Below are positions 43,301-55,039 of a stretch of 64,000 nt of DNA, one piece after another. This DNA comes from Mesostigma viride. Lineage: Eukaryota; Streptophyta; Mesostigmatophyceae; Mesostigmatales; Mesostigmataceae. Position 1 is the stretch's first letter, and every line of letters starts with the position of its first letter. The DNA lies in the NCBI GenBank assembly GCA_009746045.1, contig RPFO01000645.1:468185-532184 (forward strand). Direction: 5' to 3'. The notes under the pieces were generated by a model, which ran no database searches, had not been told where the DNA came from, and was given only the letters and a program-made list of their open reading frames with translations. The position numbers were made by a program, and so were the translations under genes.

Positions 43301-45976
43301 AAGTATGGGTCAGGGTGCCTGTTTAAAATCCAGCATTACATCTTTCGCAGGGTCCTTCTTCTCCCTCGCCATCGGTTCTGCAATGTTTGGATGCACGGAA
43401 CGGATTACTCATAACTTAATCCACCCCCCTGCCCCGTAACGGGATGTGCTGTCCTTGTGATGGTTTCGATCCGTATGGTGGAGCCAGGCTCATATGCCGG
43501 TGCCTGCATCACTTCACGTGCCCCGCCGTCCCGCCACCTGTCTCGCATCACCTGCCCTGTTGTTCCCTGCCAGGTGGACATTGCCCTCTTTGCGCACATG
43601 CAGCGCGCGGACGGCAGCGTGGCCACCTCCCAGGCCACGTTCACCACCTACTACGACGGCGACCTGGTCAGCCGCATCGACTTTGGCGTTGACATCAACG
43701 CGCTGCTGACCACCAAGAACACCGTCCCTGGGCCCATCACCCGCACGGTATGGTGATGGAGGTGGTGTGCACGCATGCACACGCACACAAGTGCACATTG
43801 GATTGGGGTGTATCTCACTGCATTGATTCAGGGCACGGTGCTGATCGTTTACGTAACATTGCGTTCAGTTGCTTTGTTGTAAGCAATGGATGCCTTGCTG
43901 TTTTCTTTAGGCATGCATCCATCACCTGTTGTACTATTTTGCCTCGTTATAGGCATGCATTGGATGCCTACTAGCTGCCGGCATTCTGTTGCCTTGTCAT
44001 TGGAATCCATGGCCTATCGTACTATGTTGCCTTGTTATCGGCATCTGGATGTTCTCTATGGGCCGAACTAGCGCGTTGGCCATCCTTTTGGCGCAGCTGC
44101 CTGACCCTTTGTTATACACCGTAAGTTACTTACAAGTAGTTGCGGGCTGTGCTTGGCACATGAGTTGGACACTAACTGGCGGTGCATTGTTTATTGATAT
44201 CAGAGCATTGCATGTAGCTGGGCCATTTGCAGCAGTTCTTGGGGGGGGGCGGGGGGCAGATGCTACCACGGTTTGACACGTGTAAGGTGGTGATTACGCG
44301 TTTAGCTCAACTCTTTGGGTCAACTGGTCCATGCCCCCTGCTGTGGTCTACTAGTCAGTTCCCCTTTCCCAATCTAATCTATCACCGCGCTGCCACGTTT
44401 GCTGCATGTACCCCGGCTCTACTGCTCGGGCATGCCCTCCCACCCCTGTATTCCCACTCCCCCCCCACCCCCCGACCAGCCATGGGACTTGCTGAGCAGC
44501 TACAAGTACCGCTTTGGCGGCATGATGTTCGCGGCTGCGGCCGCGGGCACCGAGGAGTCGTGGGAAGCGTTCAAGCGCGCCAACCTGGCGGACGACATCC
44601 TGCTGCGCGTGGCGGGCGATGACGTCATCTGGGGCCCTGATGACGTCGCGGCGTTCCTGCGCGAGATGTACTCGATTGTGACGCCGGTGACGTTTGCCAT
44701 CCGCGGCGAGCACGTGTGCACATCCACCATCGTCTCCGAGTACAACAGCATCTACAAGCGCAAGCGCGACGGTGTCATGTTCATCACACCCTGCGTCGAC
44801 TTCTACCGCTGGTGGGTGGCTGCTTTAGACAGTGTGCGTATCTGGTCTGGTCAGGAGAATTCCGCAGGATATTGATCGTGTGGAGAGAGAGGTTGGCGGT
44901 TGCAGGGGTGGGCAGGGAACAATGTCTTCATGTCCTTGCTCTCCAGGGCTCTTCTGAGTTCAATCAATATGTTTTTTTCCCTCCTGCTTCTAGATCGAGA
45001 AACAGGACCTGTTCAAGGTCCTCGTCCTTCCTGTTCTCACGTATGGGGCCGAGACCTGGACCCTCACCGCCGACCTGGCCCGCAAGCTGGACGGCGCGGT
45101 CATGCACCAACATGCTGCGTTCCATTTTCAGAGTAGGATATGCTGCTCATGTCCGCAATGAGGACCTGTACCAGGGCATGCCATATATCAAGGAGACAAC
45201 CAGCGCAGGCCAGAAATCGGGAGAATCACCAGCACCATTAAGCAGCGGTGCCTGCAGCTCGTAGGGCACCTAGCTCGCACCAACCAGGCAGACACCTCAC
45301 GTGGCCCCCCCGCAGGACTGCGACCAGCTCAGCCTGGCCGGCACCTCCTGACGTGGGCCGGGCCCCCTAATGTTAGACGCCGCAAGGCCCGCACCTTCAA
45401 AGAACAGCTAGTAAAGGACATGGGGGGCCTAGGCCTCTCCGTGATTTGGAAGAAGATGATGGACAAGGCCAAGTGGTCCCAGGTCATAGAGGACAACGAG
45501 CCCCCCCCTGTGGGGAAGCGCCCGCATGTGCAAGCCCGTGGGAGGCACGCCAGTGCTGTATAGATAGTTGTTGTAGTTAGTAATGCTGTTAGATATCCTA
45601 GATGCCGTAGGTAGCTGAGGTAGATAGCTTAGACCGGTAGGACTGTTTGCACCCACCCATCCATCCATCGGGGTTAATGCTCCGTGACTCCCCATGCAAC
45701 GGGAGCACGAGTCTAATTAATTAATTAATTAATTAATTAATTAATTAATTCTTGATCACGGTCAGGGGAGGCATCTCTTGTGCATGATTAGTCCATTTAC
45801 TTGAACCTGCAACATTAGCATGTGCTTGATCACCTTCCTGATGTTTAATTGGGTACATATTGCTGTACACACATTGACCCTCAGCACATTCCCTCCCTTC
45901 CCTATAATTGTTGAAATCCAACAGGCGCGGGGACAAGATCTGCGAGTGGCGCGCATACCCCGACAGGCGGTGGTAA
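40322..45976 (+). CDS. Organelle-targeted protein with NTF2/SnoaL-like domains
   Basis: Exons 40322-40524, 41342-41678, 43574-43747, 44480-44811 and 45925-45976 join in phase to 365 residues. The first 45 residues (MAAVHGITAAAPVVSLSKSF onward) look like a plastid transit peptide. The mature part starts WADDYAWNVNHRVRKEGRG. The C-terminal half (about 245-365) has the SnoaL-like/NTF2-like layout: DDVIWGPDDVAAFLREMYSI, then FITPCVDFYRW, then a strand closing with GDKICEWRAYPDRRW. The N-terminal half (YAVEVGHLDGHAYMMTAHPE, FTTYYDGDLVSRIDFGVDIN) probably forms a second, more diverged copy of the fold. Such folds bind small hydrophobic ligands or act as enzymes; no catalytic residues can be assigned, and I do not recognise a named family. 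The last exon encodes only 16 full codons and lies beyond a 1.1-kb intron containing a LINE. Confidence 0.8.
41655..43053. repeat. Dispersed copies of the exon 2 splice junction (intron 2 of the SnoaL-like gene)
   Basis: The exon end AGCCTGTACGAGACCGAGG + AAAAG|GTGGGC is echoed at about 41723 (AGCCTGTTTGTATGAGACAC, AGGAGGTGTG), 42944 (CTGTTTGTATGGTACCGAGG, AGAGGGTGGG) and 43022 (CTGTTTGTATGGGGCCGAGG, AGAGGGTGGG). About 50 bp of following sequence (GGCGGTTTCGTGTCGGG) is also shared between 41758 and 42976. Confidence 0.75.
44985..45755 (+). mobile_element. 5'-truncated LINE in the last intron of the SnoaL-like gene
   Basis: Begins inside the C-terminal coding part (DLFKVLVLPVLTYGAETWTL), carries a frameshift near 45115, then reads [51 protein letters not shown] and a stop near 45563. 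The 3' UTR has a few CCAT units and ends with GGGGTTAATGCTCCGTGACT, a hairpin-like segment, then a (TTAA)n run to about 45750. Confidence 0.88.
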
Positions 45977-46289
45977 ACCATGGACATCACGGGCACAAGT
46001 CCTTTAAAACTTTTTTCTCCAAAGGTGCATGATGATGAAAAGGGCATGGGATTGTTTCGCTGCAAGTGATGCAACATTGCCCATGTGGCTGCAGACCTTG
46101 TGTTTTAATGTTTCATCATGTGCGCTCGCTTGTGACTGTGCCTAGCTTGCCTAGTTAAACAAGGCAGAAGATGGATTGGTACATTCGCCCGCCAAGCATG
46201 CCTTGCGAAAGTTTTACTTCCCACATCATTCCAAAAAGCCATTTTTCCACCCTGAAAATTATTCTAGGATAGGCTAATGATTAGTTTGG

Positions 46290-47160
46290 CCTCAAATTTG
46301 GCACCAAGGTGCCTAATCAGATATCTTATGGTGGCATGTGGTCAAATAATTTTTTGGGAGTCGGCAGCATGGTAACATGGTGACATTTGCTAGCATAAAA
46401 ATACCGAATTTTCAGCACTTTCTGGCATGTATGCGTATATAATGACATCAAATGAACTCAGTTGGGCCTGGAACTTTGCACATGTTATAAACACATCCCA
46501 TGCAGCATGCCCACAAAGTTTCAGGCTGGTTGGATCACAAAATGGTGACAGATGCTAGCATAAATACCCCCAAAATGCAGTTTTTCAGGGTTTTCCAAGG
46601 GTTTCATCACACATATGCATATATAATGACACAAATGAACTCAGTTGGGCGTGGAACTTTGCATATGTTCTAAACACATCCCATGCAGCATGCCCACAAA
46701 GTTTCAGGCTGGTTGGATGACAAATTGGTGACAGATGCTAGCATAAACACCACAAAAATGCAGTTTTTCAGGGTTTTCCAAGGGTTTCATCACACATTTG
46801 CATATATAATGACATCAAATGAACTCAGTTGGACCTGGGACTTGGCACATGTTCGAAACACATCCCATGCAGCCTGCCCACAAAGCTTCAGGCTGGTTGG
46901 ATGACAAACTGGTGACAAATGCTAGCATAAATACCACAAAAATGCAGTTTTTCATGGTTTTCAAGGGTTTCATCACACATGTGCATATATAATGACATCA
47001 AATGAACTCAGTTGGACCTGGAACTTGGCACATGTTCGAAACACATCCCATGCAGCCTGCCCACAAAGCTTCAGGCTGGTTGGATAACAAATTGGTGACA
47101 GATGCTAGCATAAATACCACAGAAAAAGCAGCTTTCTATTGTTCTTCCAAGGGTTTCATG
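46290..47160. repeat. 183-bp satellite-like tandem array, about five units
   Basis: The word GATGCTAGCATAAA recurs at 46551, 46734, 46918 and 47101 (periods 183, 184, 183), with a decayed unit at about 46386. Units share CAAATGAACTCAGTTGG, ACACATCCCATGCAGC and TCAGGCTGGTTGGAT. It is AT-richer than its surroundings and not coding. Confidence 0.93.
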
Positions 47161-47304
47161 GCAATCATTCCACCTTGGTGTACAGAAGGTTCCAAACAAC
47201 ACATCATTACATTATGCATCATATTTACAATGCAGGAAGGCATACTTGGGGGCACATGCCTATAGTACAATGCATTAATAACACAGCTCTAGCCAGCTAG
47301 CTAG

Positions 47305-47560
47305 CTATATAGTGGCTAATGCCACACCCGGGGGCACGTTCTCACGGCCCTGCTGCATCCTTTTCCTTTTCTTCTTGTCTGCATCTGACAGGGGCCTGCC
47401 CCCCATCTTCTCATCCACCAGCCTGGTGAGCACCCTGACGTTGGTGACTTGCGTCAGCTACCCTACCCCCATGGCACGCTTGGCCTTACGCTTGGTGAAG
47501 GTGGAGGGGTGGGTGCGACAGTTGGTCTGGGTTTTCATCACCCCCTTCCTCCAGTGCATG
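47305..47560 (-). pseudogene. Possible C-terminal exon remnants of an unrecognised gene
   Basis: On the minus strand one frame ends in TAG at 47305 and reads VTNVRVLTRLVDEKMGGRPL, SDADKKKRKRMQQGRENVPP, GVALATI. Just upstream, in another frame, THPSTFTKRKAKRAMG is followed by GTAGGG. The basic/acidic composition looks coding, but only about 19 bp separate the two pieces, too short for an intron, so a frameshifted remnant is more likely. No homologue is recognised. Confidence 0.3.
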
Positions 47561-47585
47561 CGTGTGCTCCAACGCCTAAGCAGAG

Positions 47586-48571
<986 letters not shown>

Positions 48572-49675
48572 TCATTCATACACCCGTTCATTCATGCATG
48601 CAGCCGCTCATCATGAACACGCCTCCGTTGGGAAACTCACGGGGTATGAACTATGAAACGGGCGGTAAGAAAGGAAGAAGGAGCCGCCTCCCCAACATGC
48701 CGCCCGGCAAAGGCAGCGATGGGCCGTCCAGGAGGGAAACACTGCGCTTTGCCTTGTACGCCGGGGTGCGCAGGCGACGTGCGGGCACTGTCGCGTGTAA
48801 ATTTGCCTGCCCGCCCCAGTCCTTCTCGGAACGCCTCCCCAGAGCATGCCGTCATGGTAAGAGCTCTTTTCGCCCGTCGCCGGAAGCTTAAACCACAAGA
48901 ATACGCCGGTTAATGACCAGAAAATGGGGGGTTGTCGACGTTATAAACCAGTAGCTGTGGTTTTTCCCGCACCCCGAGCACACTCCGGACGGGGCCAGCA
49001 AGCCCCGCCCGCAGGATAAACACCGGGCGATGTTGCTGCGCCCAAGGGAAGTCATATAGCTGCAAGAAAAGACGTAAAAGCGATTAAAAGCACGACATGC
49101 AGTGGTGCCCCTGTCAGCGCTCCTATAATTCTCACTTTTTCGCGGAAGGGGCGTAAAAATCGGAAACGCAAAATTAAGGGAAATCCATCGCTGGGTTTCT
49201 TTGAAATGATGTTAGGAACTGGTAGAATGTGTTCATGACCGCCGAGAGCATGTTTTTCCTGTCTGTGTCTTACCTTGCACACACACGGGTCGGGCCGGTT
49301 GGTGTGCAAAACGCCCGCCTGCTGCCCACGTGCCCTCGCTGCAGAAAAAAAAGAAACTGTTTTTCAGGTTTTTTAATCTACGATACTTTTCCTTATGTAA
49401 TCAACGTCCGAAAAAGCGAAATAACGTCCAAAATGGTTGCGTAATCAGCTCGCAATAAATTTTCGCGTCACCATAGCCGTGCACACCGAATTTCAGTCAA
49501 CATTGCACGCGCGCACCGAATTTCGTCAACTTTCGCGCGGGAATTACCGGGGTGGTACCGGCGCTGCGCCGGACTGATGTGTCCTGCATGCTTGGCATAA
49601 TGTTGGCAAATTAAATGATAACATGACCGAGGGGAGATCACGTAGCACGGATTGCGTGTACCCAACCATCCATCC
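48572..49675. other. Intergenic stretch without recognised genes
   Basis: 48628-48700 weakly resembles the dispersed repeat at 16779-16870. The rest has short ORFs without family resemblance. An AT-richer part at 49050-49460 contains several runs of A and T. Confidence 0.35.
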
Positions 49676-49985
49676 ATCAGATCGAATTCATGCTCCGTGA
49701 TTCCCCTTAACGGGAGCAGGTTTTTAACTAATTAATTAACGTAGCACATATTCCTTTGCGTGATCCCCTGTCCCCAGATCTGTTCATTACTGTCGTTATT
49801 TTTATTATTGTTGTGGATCACGCCATGCGCCAGGCACGTGCACCTTGTTCGAGCCGGGCTTGGACATCGATCCTTCCTATTTTTCTAGACTAGATAGCTT
49901 AGAGTTAGGTTAGTTCGATTACGCGGCTCGCTCCACTCCACCCATCCATCATGGAATATGTGCTACATAAGTAAGTAAGTAAGTA
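49676..49985 (+). mobile_element. LINE debris: tail module plus internally deleted LINE
   Basis: 49676-49740 is a tail module (ATGCTCCGTGATTCCCC, AACGGGAGCAGG, TTAATTAAC). 49760-49865 resembles the RT segment near 17940-18050 (CCCTGTCCCC, CTGTTCATTA, GTGGATCACGCCATGCGCC). It joins directly to a 3' UTR (TTTTTCTAGACTAGATAGC, CCATCCATCATGGAATATGTG) by internal deletion. Confidence 0.7.
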
Positions 49986-51405
49986 AGTACTTGCGTGTCA
50001 TGCGCAAAGGCATGCCACGGAGTACTATGCTAATCTCATTAGAAAAATAATTACACAAAAGTTTAAACAAATATCGTCTGCATCATCCCCCAACCGTTAA
50101 GCACTAGATGGGGATGTAATCCTCATCCGAGCTGTCCTCTACTGTAATGGCAGACGAGGCGGTAGTGTAGCGGCTATCCTCAGGACCAATAACCTCCACC
50201 TGCGGACTTCTACCCTGGCTAGCAACGGGCCGCGGGGCCCGTGGGGAGAAAACAGGAGCATACCCCTCGGGAAGGTGCTTATCGCAGATGGCAGCCCATT
50301 TCTCCTTGTCAATCATGCGGGCGCGGAGTACGGATAGTCCCAGAAGCCCTGCATCTTCAAGCAGTTGTGTCACATAGGTCCGGGTCGCGCCGCGCCGGTG
50401 CCCGGCGCGCGCAAGTTTGCCAGTGGGTTGCGATGGGACAAGGGGACCCTGCCATAGGAGGAGGTGTCTACCTGGTTGGCCCGTCTTAAGCCCCCCGGCA
50501 GGGCCCACATCGGTATTCACCTGGTCTGTGCGGGCAAGATGGCCGGCAAAGAGGAGGCGGCGGTGTCGGATGGTATATGGGTGACAAGAGGGAGCTCGCA
50601 GTAGAGCTCGGCCCGGGTGCGGCGTTCTTGGTAGCGGACGCCGAGGATATGACGGAGCATTCGAGTGACGGTGCCGTCAAGCTGCTGGCTCAGCGCCTGG
50701 TCCAGTGTCCACGCCTCGCAGCCATAAAGGAGGATGCTGAGGACAAGGGCCTTGAACAGAATGCGCTTGCGTCGCTCACTCAGGTAGCGACAGGTCCAGA
50801 ACCTGTCGAGGCGGCGGAGGGCCGCCCAGGCCTGGCCAATGCGGGTGTTGATGTCGTCGGCCGTGGAGGGAAGCCAGCTGCCAAGGAGCTTGAAGCGAGT
50901 CGCCGGGGGGACGGGGCTGCCGTCCAGCAAAAGGAGGGTGGGTGGGGCTATCCCAGCAGGGAAGCCGATGGCCATGACCTTCGTTTTCTTGCTGATCATA
51001 AGCCCCACCGCCCGCGCTTCCAGTGATAAGCTGTCTAGCCACAGTTGGGCTGACTCTGGGGTTTCCACGAGTGTCGTGTCATCAGCGTAGATCAGATCGC
51101 TCAGGCGGTAGGGTGGGTCAACCCCGCCGTAGCTGGCGTACTCCGTGATCTCGATCCCCGGCGGGCGCCCCTCCACGGTCCGGGCGAAGCGGGCTTGTGC
51201 ACGCCGCATAATATAGTCCACCATAATGATGAATAGATATGGGGAGAGCACACAGCCCTGCCACACCCCGGTGTGCAGGGGGAACGCCGGAGTGACGCCG
51301 TCGGCGGTACGGACCTGGGCTTGGGACCCTTCATAGAACTGGCGGATGATCTCAACGATGTACGATGGGACACGGAACAGGTGAAGGACCACCCACAGGG
51401 CGTCC
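49976..51405 (-). mobile_element. LINE with readable reverse transcriptase, 5'-truncated
   Basis: The minus-strand frame from about 51405 to 50517 encodes the C-terminal two thirds of a non-LTR RT: VWQGCVLSPYLFIIMVDYIM, RLSDLIYADDTTLVETPESA with the catalytic YADD, a GLMISKKTKVMAIG block, FKLLGSWLPSTADDINTRIG and FKALVLSILLYGCEAWTLD. A second frame, 50520-50104, continues with GLKTGQPGRHLLLWQGP and ends DSSDEDYIPI, so one frameshift separates the parts. The 3' UTR ends at a (ACTT)n run near 49976-49990. The RT fingers and any endonuclease are missing, so the copy cannot move by itself. It is more intact than the other copies here and belongs to a related subfamily. Confidence 0.88.
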
Positions 51406-51790
51406 CATGTGCTACATGATCTCCCAACGGATATGCATGTTATAATATAATTTAATTTTTTTAATCGATCCTTCCCAAAATAAAAATCCTTAATTTAATT
51501 AACGATCGCGAAATTAAGGGCGGCGGTGGCCCAGATCATCGCCTGTCCGACCTGATCCATGCGGATGATACCACCCTCATCAAGCGCCCCGAGCACATTC
51601 AGACCTGGCTGGAATGTCTGGGCTTGGAGGTGCGGGCGGTGGGGTTGGAGATTAGTGGACATCACAACTGAGGCGATGGTGATTGGGGCTACCAGTTGCC
51701 CGCCGCGCTGCCGCGGCTGCTAGACGGGACGCGGAGGTCCCGTTCCGTGTTCGCTTCCTTAATTAATTAATACGGAGTTATGTTCCAACT
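51406..51790 (+). mobile_element. LINE tail and RT fragment, plus orientation
   Basis: 51406-51475 is a 3' tail (TGTGCTACATGATCTCCC, TTATAATATAATTTAATTT). 51505-51760 then encodes RT remnants in broken frames: RLSDLIHADDTTLIKRPEHI and WLECLGLEVRAVGLEISG. The catalytic Tyr of YADD is replaced by His. Confidence 0.75.
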
Positions 51791-52340
51791 TAGTTTAATT
51801 GCATGATTGCATGTGCACTCTAGCTTTCAGGTACCTGGCTTAGCTGGCTGTAGGCGGGCATGCCCCATGTTAATAAAGCTTTCGGTGTGTGTGAAACAGG
51901 TATGATGCACATATCGGACTATGGAAGGTACGAGCTTGGCATGCCGAATATTTCTCCCCCACGATGGAGACTAGATCAATTGCCCACATGTCGTATGAAT
52001 CAGCTGTGTCTAAATTGACAAGCTTGCGTGAGCTTCTGCACTCAATTTCATGCACTTGACACGCAGCTGAACAGACTAAACAAGCTGATGGTTGTGTGAA
52101 AATGCAGAAATACTTGCATGGTACAGCAAACTGTGAGGAAGTACGGATAATGCCAAAAATATTTACAAACTCAAAAGGGTCAGGACTTTGAACGTTGGAC
52201 AGATCAAAGACCCATGCACACATCATGGTGTGTAATTGTATCCTCATGTGCATGACCCCATCACCCCCACACCTAGCGGGTACCTAACACCATGCTCGAC
52301 GGCTGACCAGTCGTGCCTAGGAGTTCCCCGTCCATTCGGT
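51791..52340. other. Spacer downstream of MYND gene
   Basis: Probably the 3' UTR of the minus-strand gene ending at 52341 plus spacer; nothing else is recognised. Confidence 0.35.
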
Positions 52341-54456
52341 TCACTCGACGCGGCGGACCGCGAATCCTGTCGGATCCAGCATCCACTCTCGTAGGGTGCG
52401 CACCGACGTGCTCACTTTGCGGTCATTCGCCACGCCATGCACCTGCAGCACCCGCCGGAGCACATCCCCCGCGCCCGCGTCCAGGAAAACCTTGCGGCTC
52501 GTCCAGTGCGCTAGGAGTATCGGCCACCAGAAATCCACCCAGAAGAAAAACGGCCACGGCCACACAGGTTTGTCCTTGCCTCCCGCCTCGAGGTCCAGCG
52601 CAAGCTGCACCGCGGACACCAACACGCTGACGGTCCTGTGGCGTCCCACCTGCCGTGGGATGGCGGGGACATTGACTACCATCCGCCGTATCGCATCATG
52701 CGCATGGGTAAGCAACCTCTCGTCCCTCCTCTCCACCGCCTGGCGAAGGGCCTCTGTCACCGCCTCAAACACGCCTGCCTCCTGCAGGCCGGTCGCGGAT
52801 GGGGCATCTACCGTAAGCCCCCGAATCGCAGCCAGGACGCTGCACTGCGCTGCATACGTGTCGCCTTGCGAGGCGGTGCCCCCACATTCCGCGTTGAACA
52901 CCAGCAGCAGGCGCACCAGGGCAGAACACGTCTCGGGCCCCTGGAACGCGGCCCCAAGGTCATGGCACGCACACAGGCTCCAGATGGTGGGGACCACGTC
53001 AAGCACGAGCCTGGTGGCGGCGCATCGGCTGGCGGACGCCCCGCGCTCATCCCGCGCTGACAGGACGGACGTCAATAATGCCAGTGCGCGCATCAGACTG
53101 GTGCACACACTCGGCGTGGCCAGCAACCGGACCAGCTTGGTGGGGTAAACCTCCGGCTGCGCGATCGCGTAGATGGCGGTGCATACGGACGACAGGTCTG
53201 CGATGACGTCGCGGTGGTACATTCGTCCACAGCGGCATTGCTGCGGTGCCCCTGTCAGTGTGTCGAGGGTGTGGGAGTACAGGTCATGCTGATGGGCCGC
53301 CGCAGACTCTGCAGCGGTCACCGCCTCTCCCAGGCACGTGTCCAGCGCAGCAAAGAGGCCGCACGACTGGCCCAGCCGGTTGCGGTTTTTGCATCTGGCA
53401 TCCGTGCACATGCACGCCATGATCTGGAGCTGCCACAACGCGCCACACGCGTTGAAGCCTAGGGTGGCCCTGTCAGGAGACGACCACGCCGCCCACATGA
53501 CGCACTCGGCAACCGCTTCAAAGGCACCAGCAGCACCAAACTGGCCACAGAACGACGATACCTTTGCCATGGCTAGCTCGGTCAGGAAGGAAACGGCCGT
53601 CGTGGCAAGCAGCCAGTCTTGCTCACGGATGGCCTTCCGGAGGGCTTCGGCGGTGCTGGATATCACGCCAAGTGCGCCGTACGCGGCCTTGTTCTTGACA
53701 GAATCCGTGGCCAGGTACAACAAGCTCTTGAAGAGCTCACTAAGAGAGACCGGGCTGTTGCCCGTCACTGCTCGCTCCAAGGCAGAGGCGAGCACCTCGC
53801 AGGCACCCGCTTTTGCTAGCATCCGCTCGTTCTGGACAGACAAGCGGCTCAGAACGTGCTGAAGTCGGTGGAACGGAGGAACCTCGCCAGGAGGGGTGTC
53901 AAGCTGGCCGTCCAGCTGCTGGGCTACAGCCGTGACCAGTTTCTTGGCTTGGGACAGGCTCAGGGGGGGTTCGTCCTCGTTTGCTCTCTCCTCCCACGCC
54001 GCCGTCAGCTTGCACTTGTCTCTATGGTAAGGGTAATCGCTGACCTGGCATTCCTGCATGCATTCGAAAGGCAGGAAAGAAAAAGTTGGCGAGCACGACT
54101 AAAACAGGATAAGTAGATAGACAACATTTGCACTAAGGTTTTTGCACAAACTAGAATTCTGCGCGGTAAGCCTCATTGATGCTCTACTAACCCTCCAGGG
54201 ATTCGTTTGTCCTGTCGATATTACTCACTCGGGAGCAGTAGAAGACCACACGGCACCTGGCGCATGACTTTGTGGCCGCCGCACTGCAATGTAATTTACC
54301 ACATCTCACTCCCAGGCTCGATGATGACGAATCGACGCGCGGCTTTTTAGTGTGCACTAGGATGTAGTAAACCAAGGCTAAGGGACAGAGAGACGCGCAT
54401 ATAAGAAACGTTTTGCAAAGTAAAGCTGCCAAATAAGTAATCCAAGGTAGCAGCAT
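52341..54456 (-). CDS. MYND zinc-finger protein with N-terminal hydrophobic segment
   Basis: Two exons, 54456-54229 and 54053-52341, phase 0 at a GTGAGT donor and CATGCAG acceptor; 646 residues. The first 35 residues (LPWITYLAALLCKTFLICAS onward) are a hydrophobic signal-anchor candidate. The MYND finger spans the junction: VRCGKLHC, KSCARCRVVFYCSR in exon 1, then ECQVSDYPYHRDKC in exon 2. MYND fingers bind proline-rich peptides. The remaining 550 or so residues are mostly alpha-helical, Ala/Leu-rich, with repeats resembling armadillo/HEAT helices (LSELFKSLLYLATDSVKNKA, AGVFEAVTEALRQAVERRDE), and a Trp-rich patch WPWPFFFWVDFWW near the C-terminus that may contact membrane. No SET domain is seen. 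The specific function is unknown; domain calls are from motif recognition. Confidence 0.85.
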
Positions 54457-54513
54457 TCCCGTTCACTGCGTCCTCAGCTGTGACTCGTTCTGTCCACTTG
54501 CAAGCTATAACTC

Positions 54514-54711
54514 ATGCCCGTTGCGGGCAGGGAAAATTCGTGTTGCGAGCTAGGCGAATCCTACACAAATTTCATGAATTATATGCGGGCTTTCACCAAT
54601 ACTATGGAGACGAGCGGTATGCAAAACGACATTCCCCCCCTCATTGATCTAAGCAACATTTGTCTGTGCAAAGAAAATAATTTCGCATGGATGTAAGTAT
54701 GACAACTGCTA
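54514..54711 (+). other. Candidate first exon of an unrecognised gene
   Basis: ATG at 54514 opens 60 codons (NFMNYMRAFTNTMETSGMQN, PPLIDLSNICLCKENNFAWM) ending at a consensus GGAT|GTAAGT donor at about 54692. It lies 57 bp from the divergent start of the MYND gene and could share its promoter. No matching downstream exon was found, so it may be spurious. Confidence 0.25.
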
Positions 54712-54942
54712 TGCCGTATTACACGCAATCGATGACTGACATGTCGTTGGCTCCAGTTTTCTAGTCACAAAAAGTCATATGATCGTTCTGTTCGTTGATG
54801 TGCGATAAGCTGTTCATTCATCACACACAAGGCCTCTCAGACAAAGAACAACTGGCTTGGCTAAGAGATGTACTGGCTGAATCCATAAGCTTTCCCGCCC
54901 AATCTCGCGCCCATGGGTGATGGTCATAAAATGGCGGGAATA

Positions 54943-54988
54943 AACTCAACTCAACTCAACTCAACTCGACTCAACTCAACTCAACTCA
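54943..54988. repeat. (CTCAA)n microsatellite
   Basis: About nine units of ACTCA/CTCAA with one G substitution. Confidence 0.95.
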
Positions 54989-55039
54989 TAGGTGATGGTC
55001 ATTGGTGAACGGTCATTGATCAATGATCAATGTGTTCTC

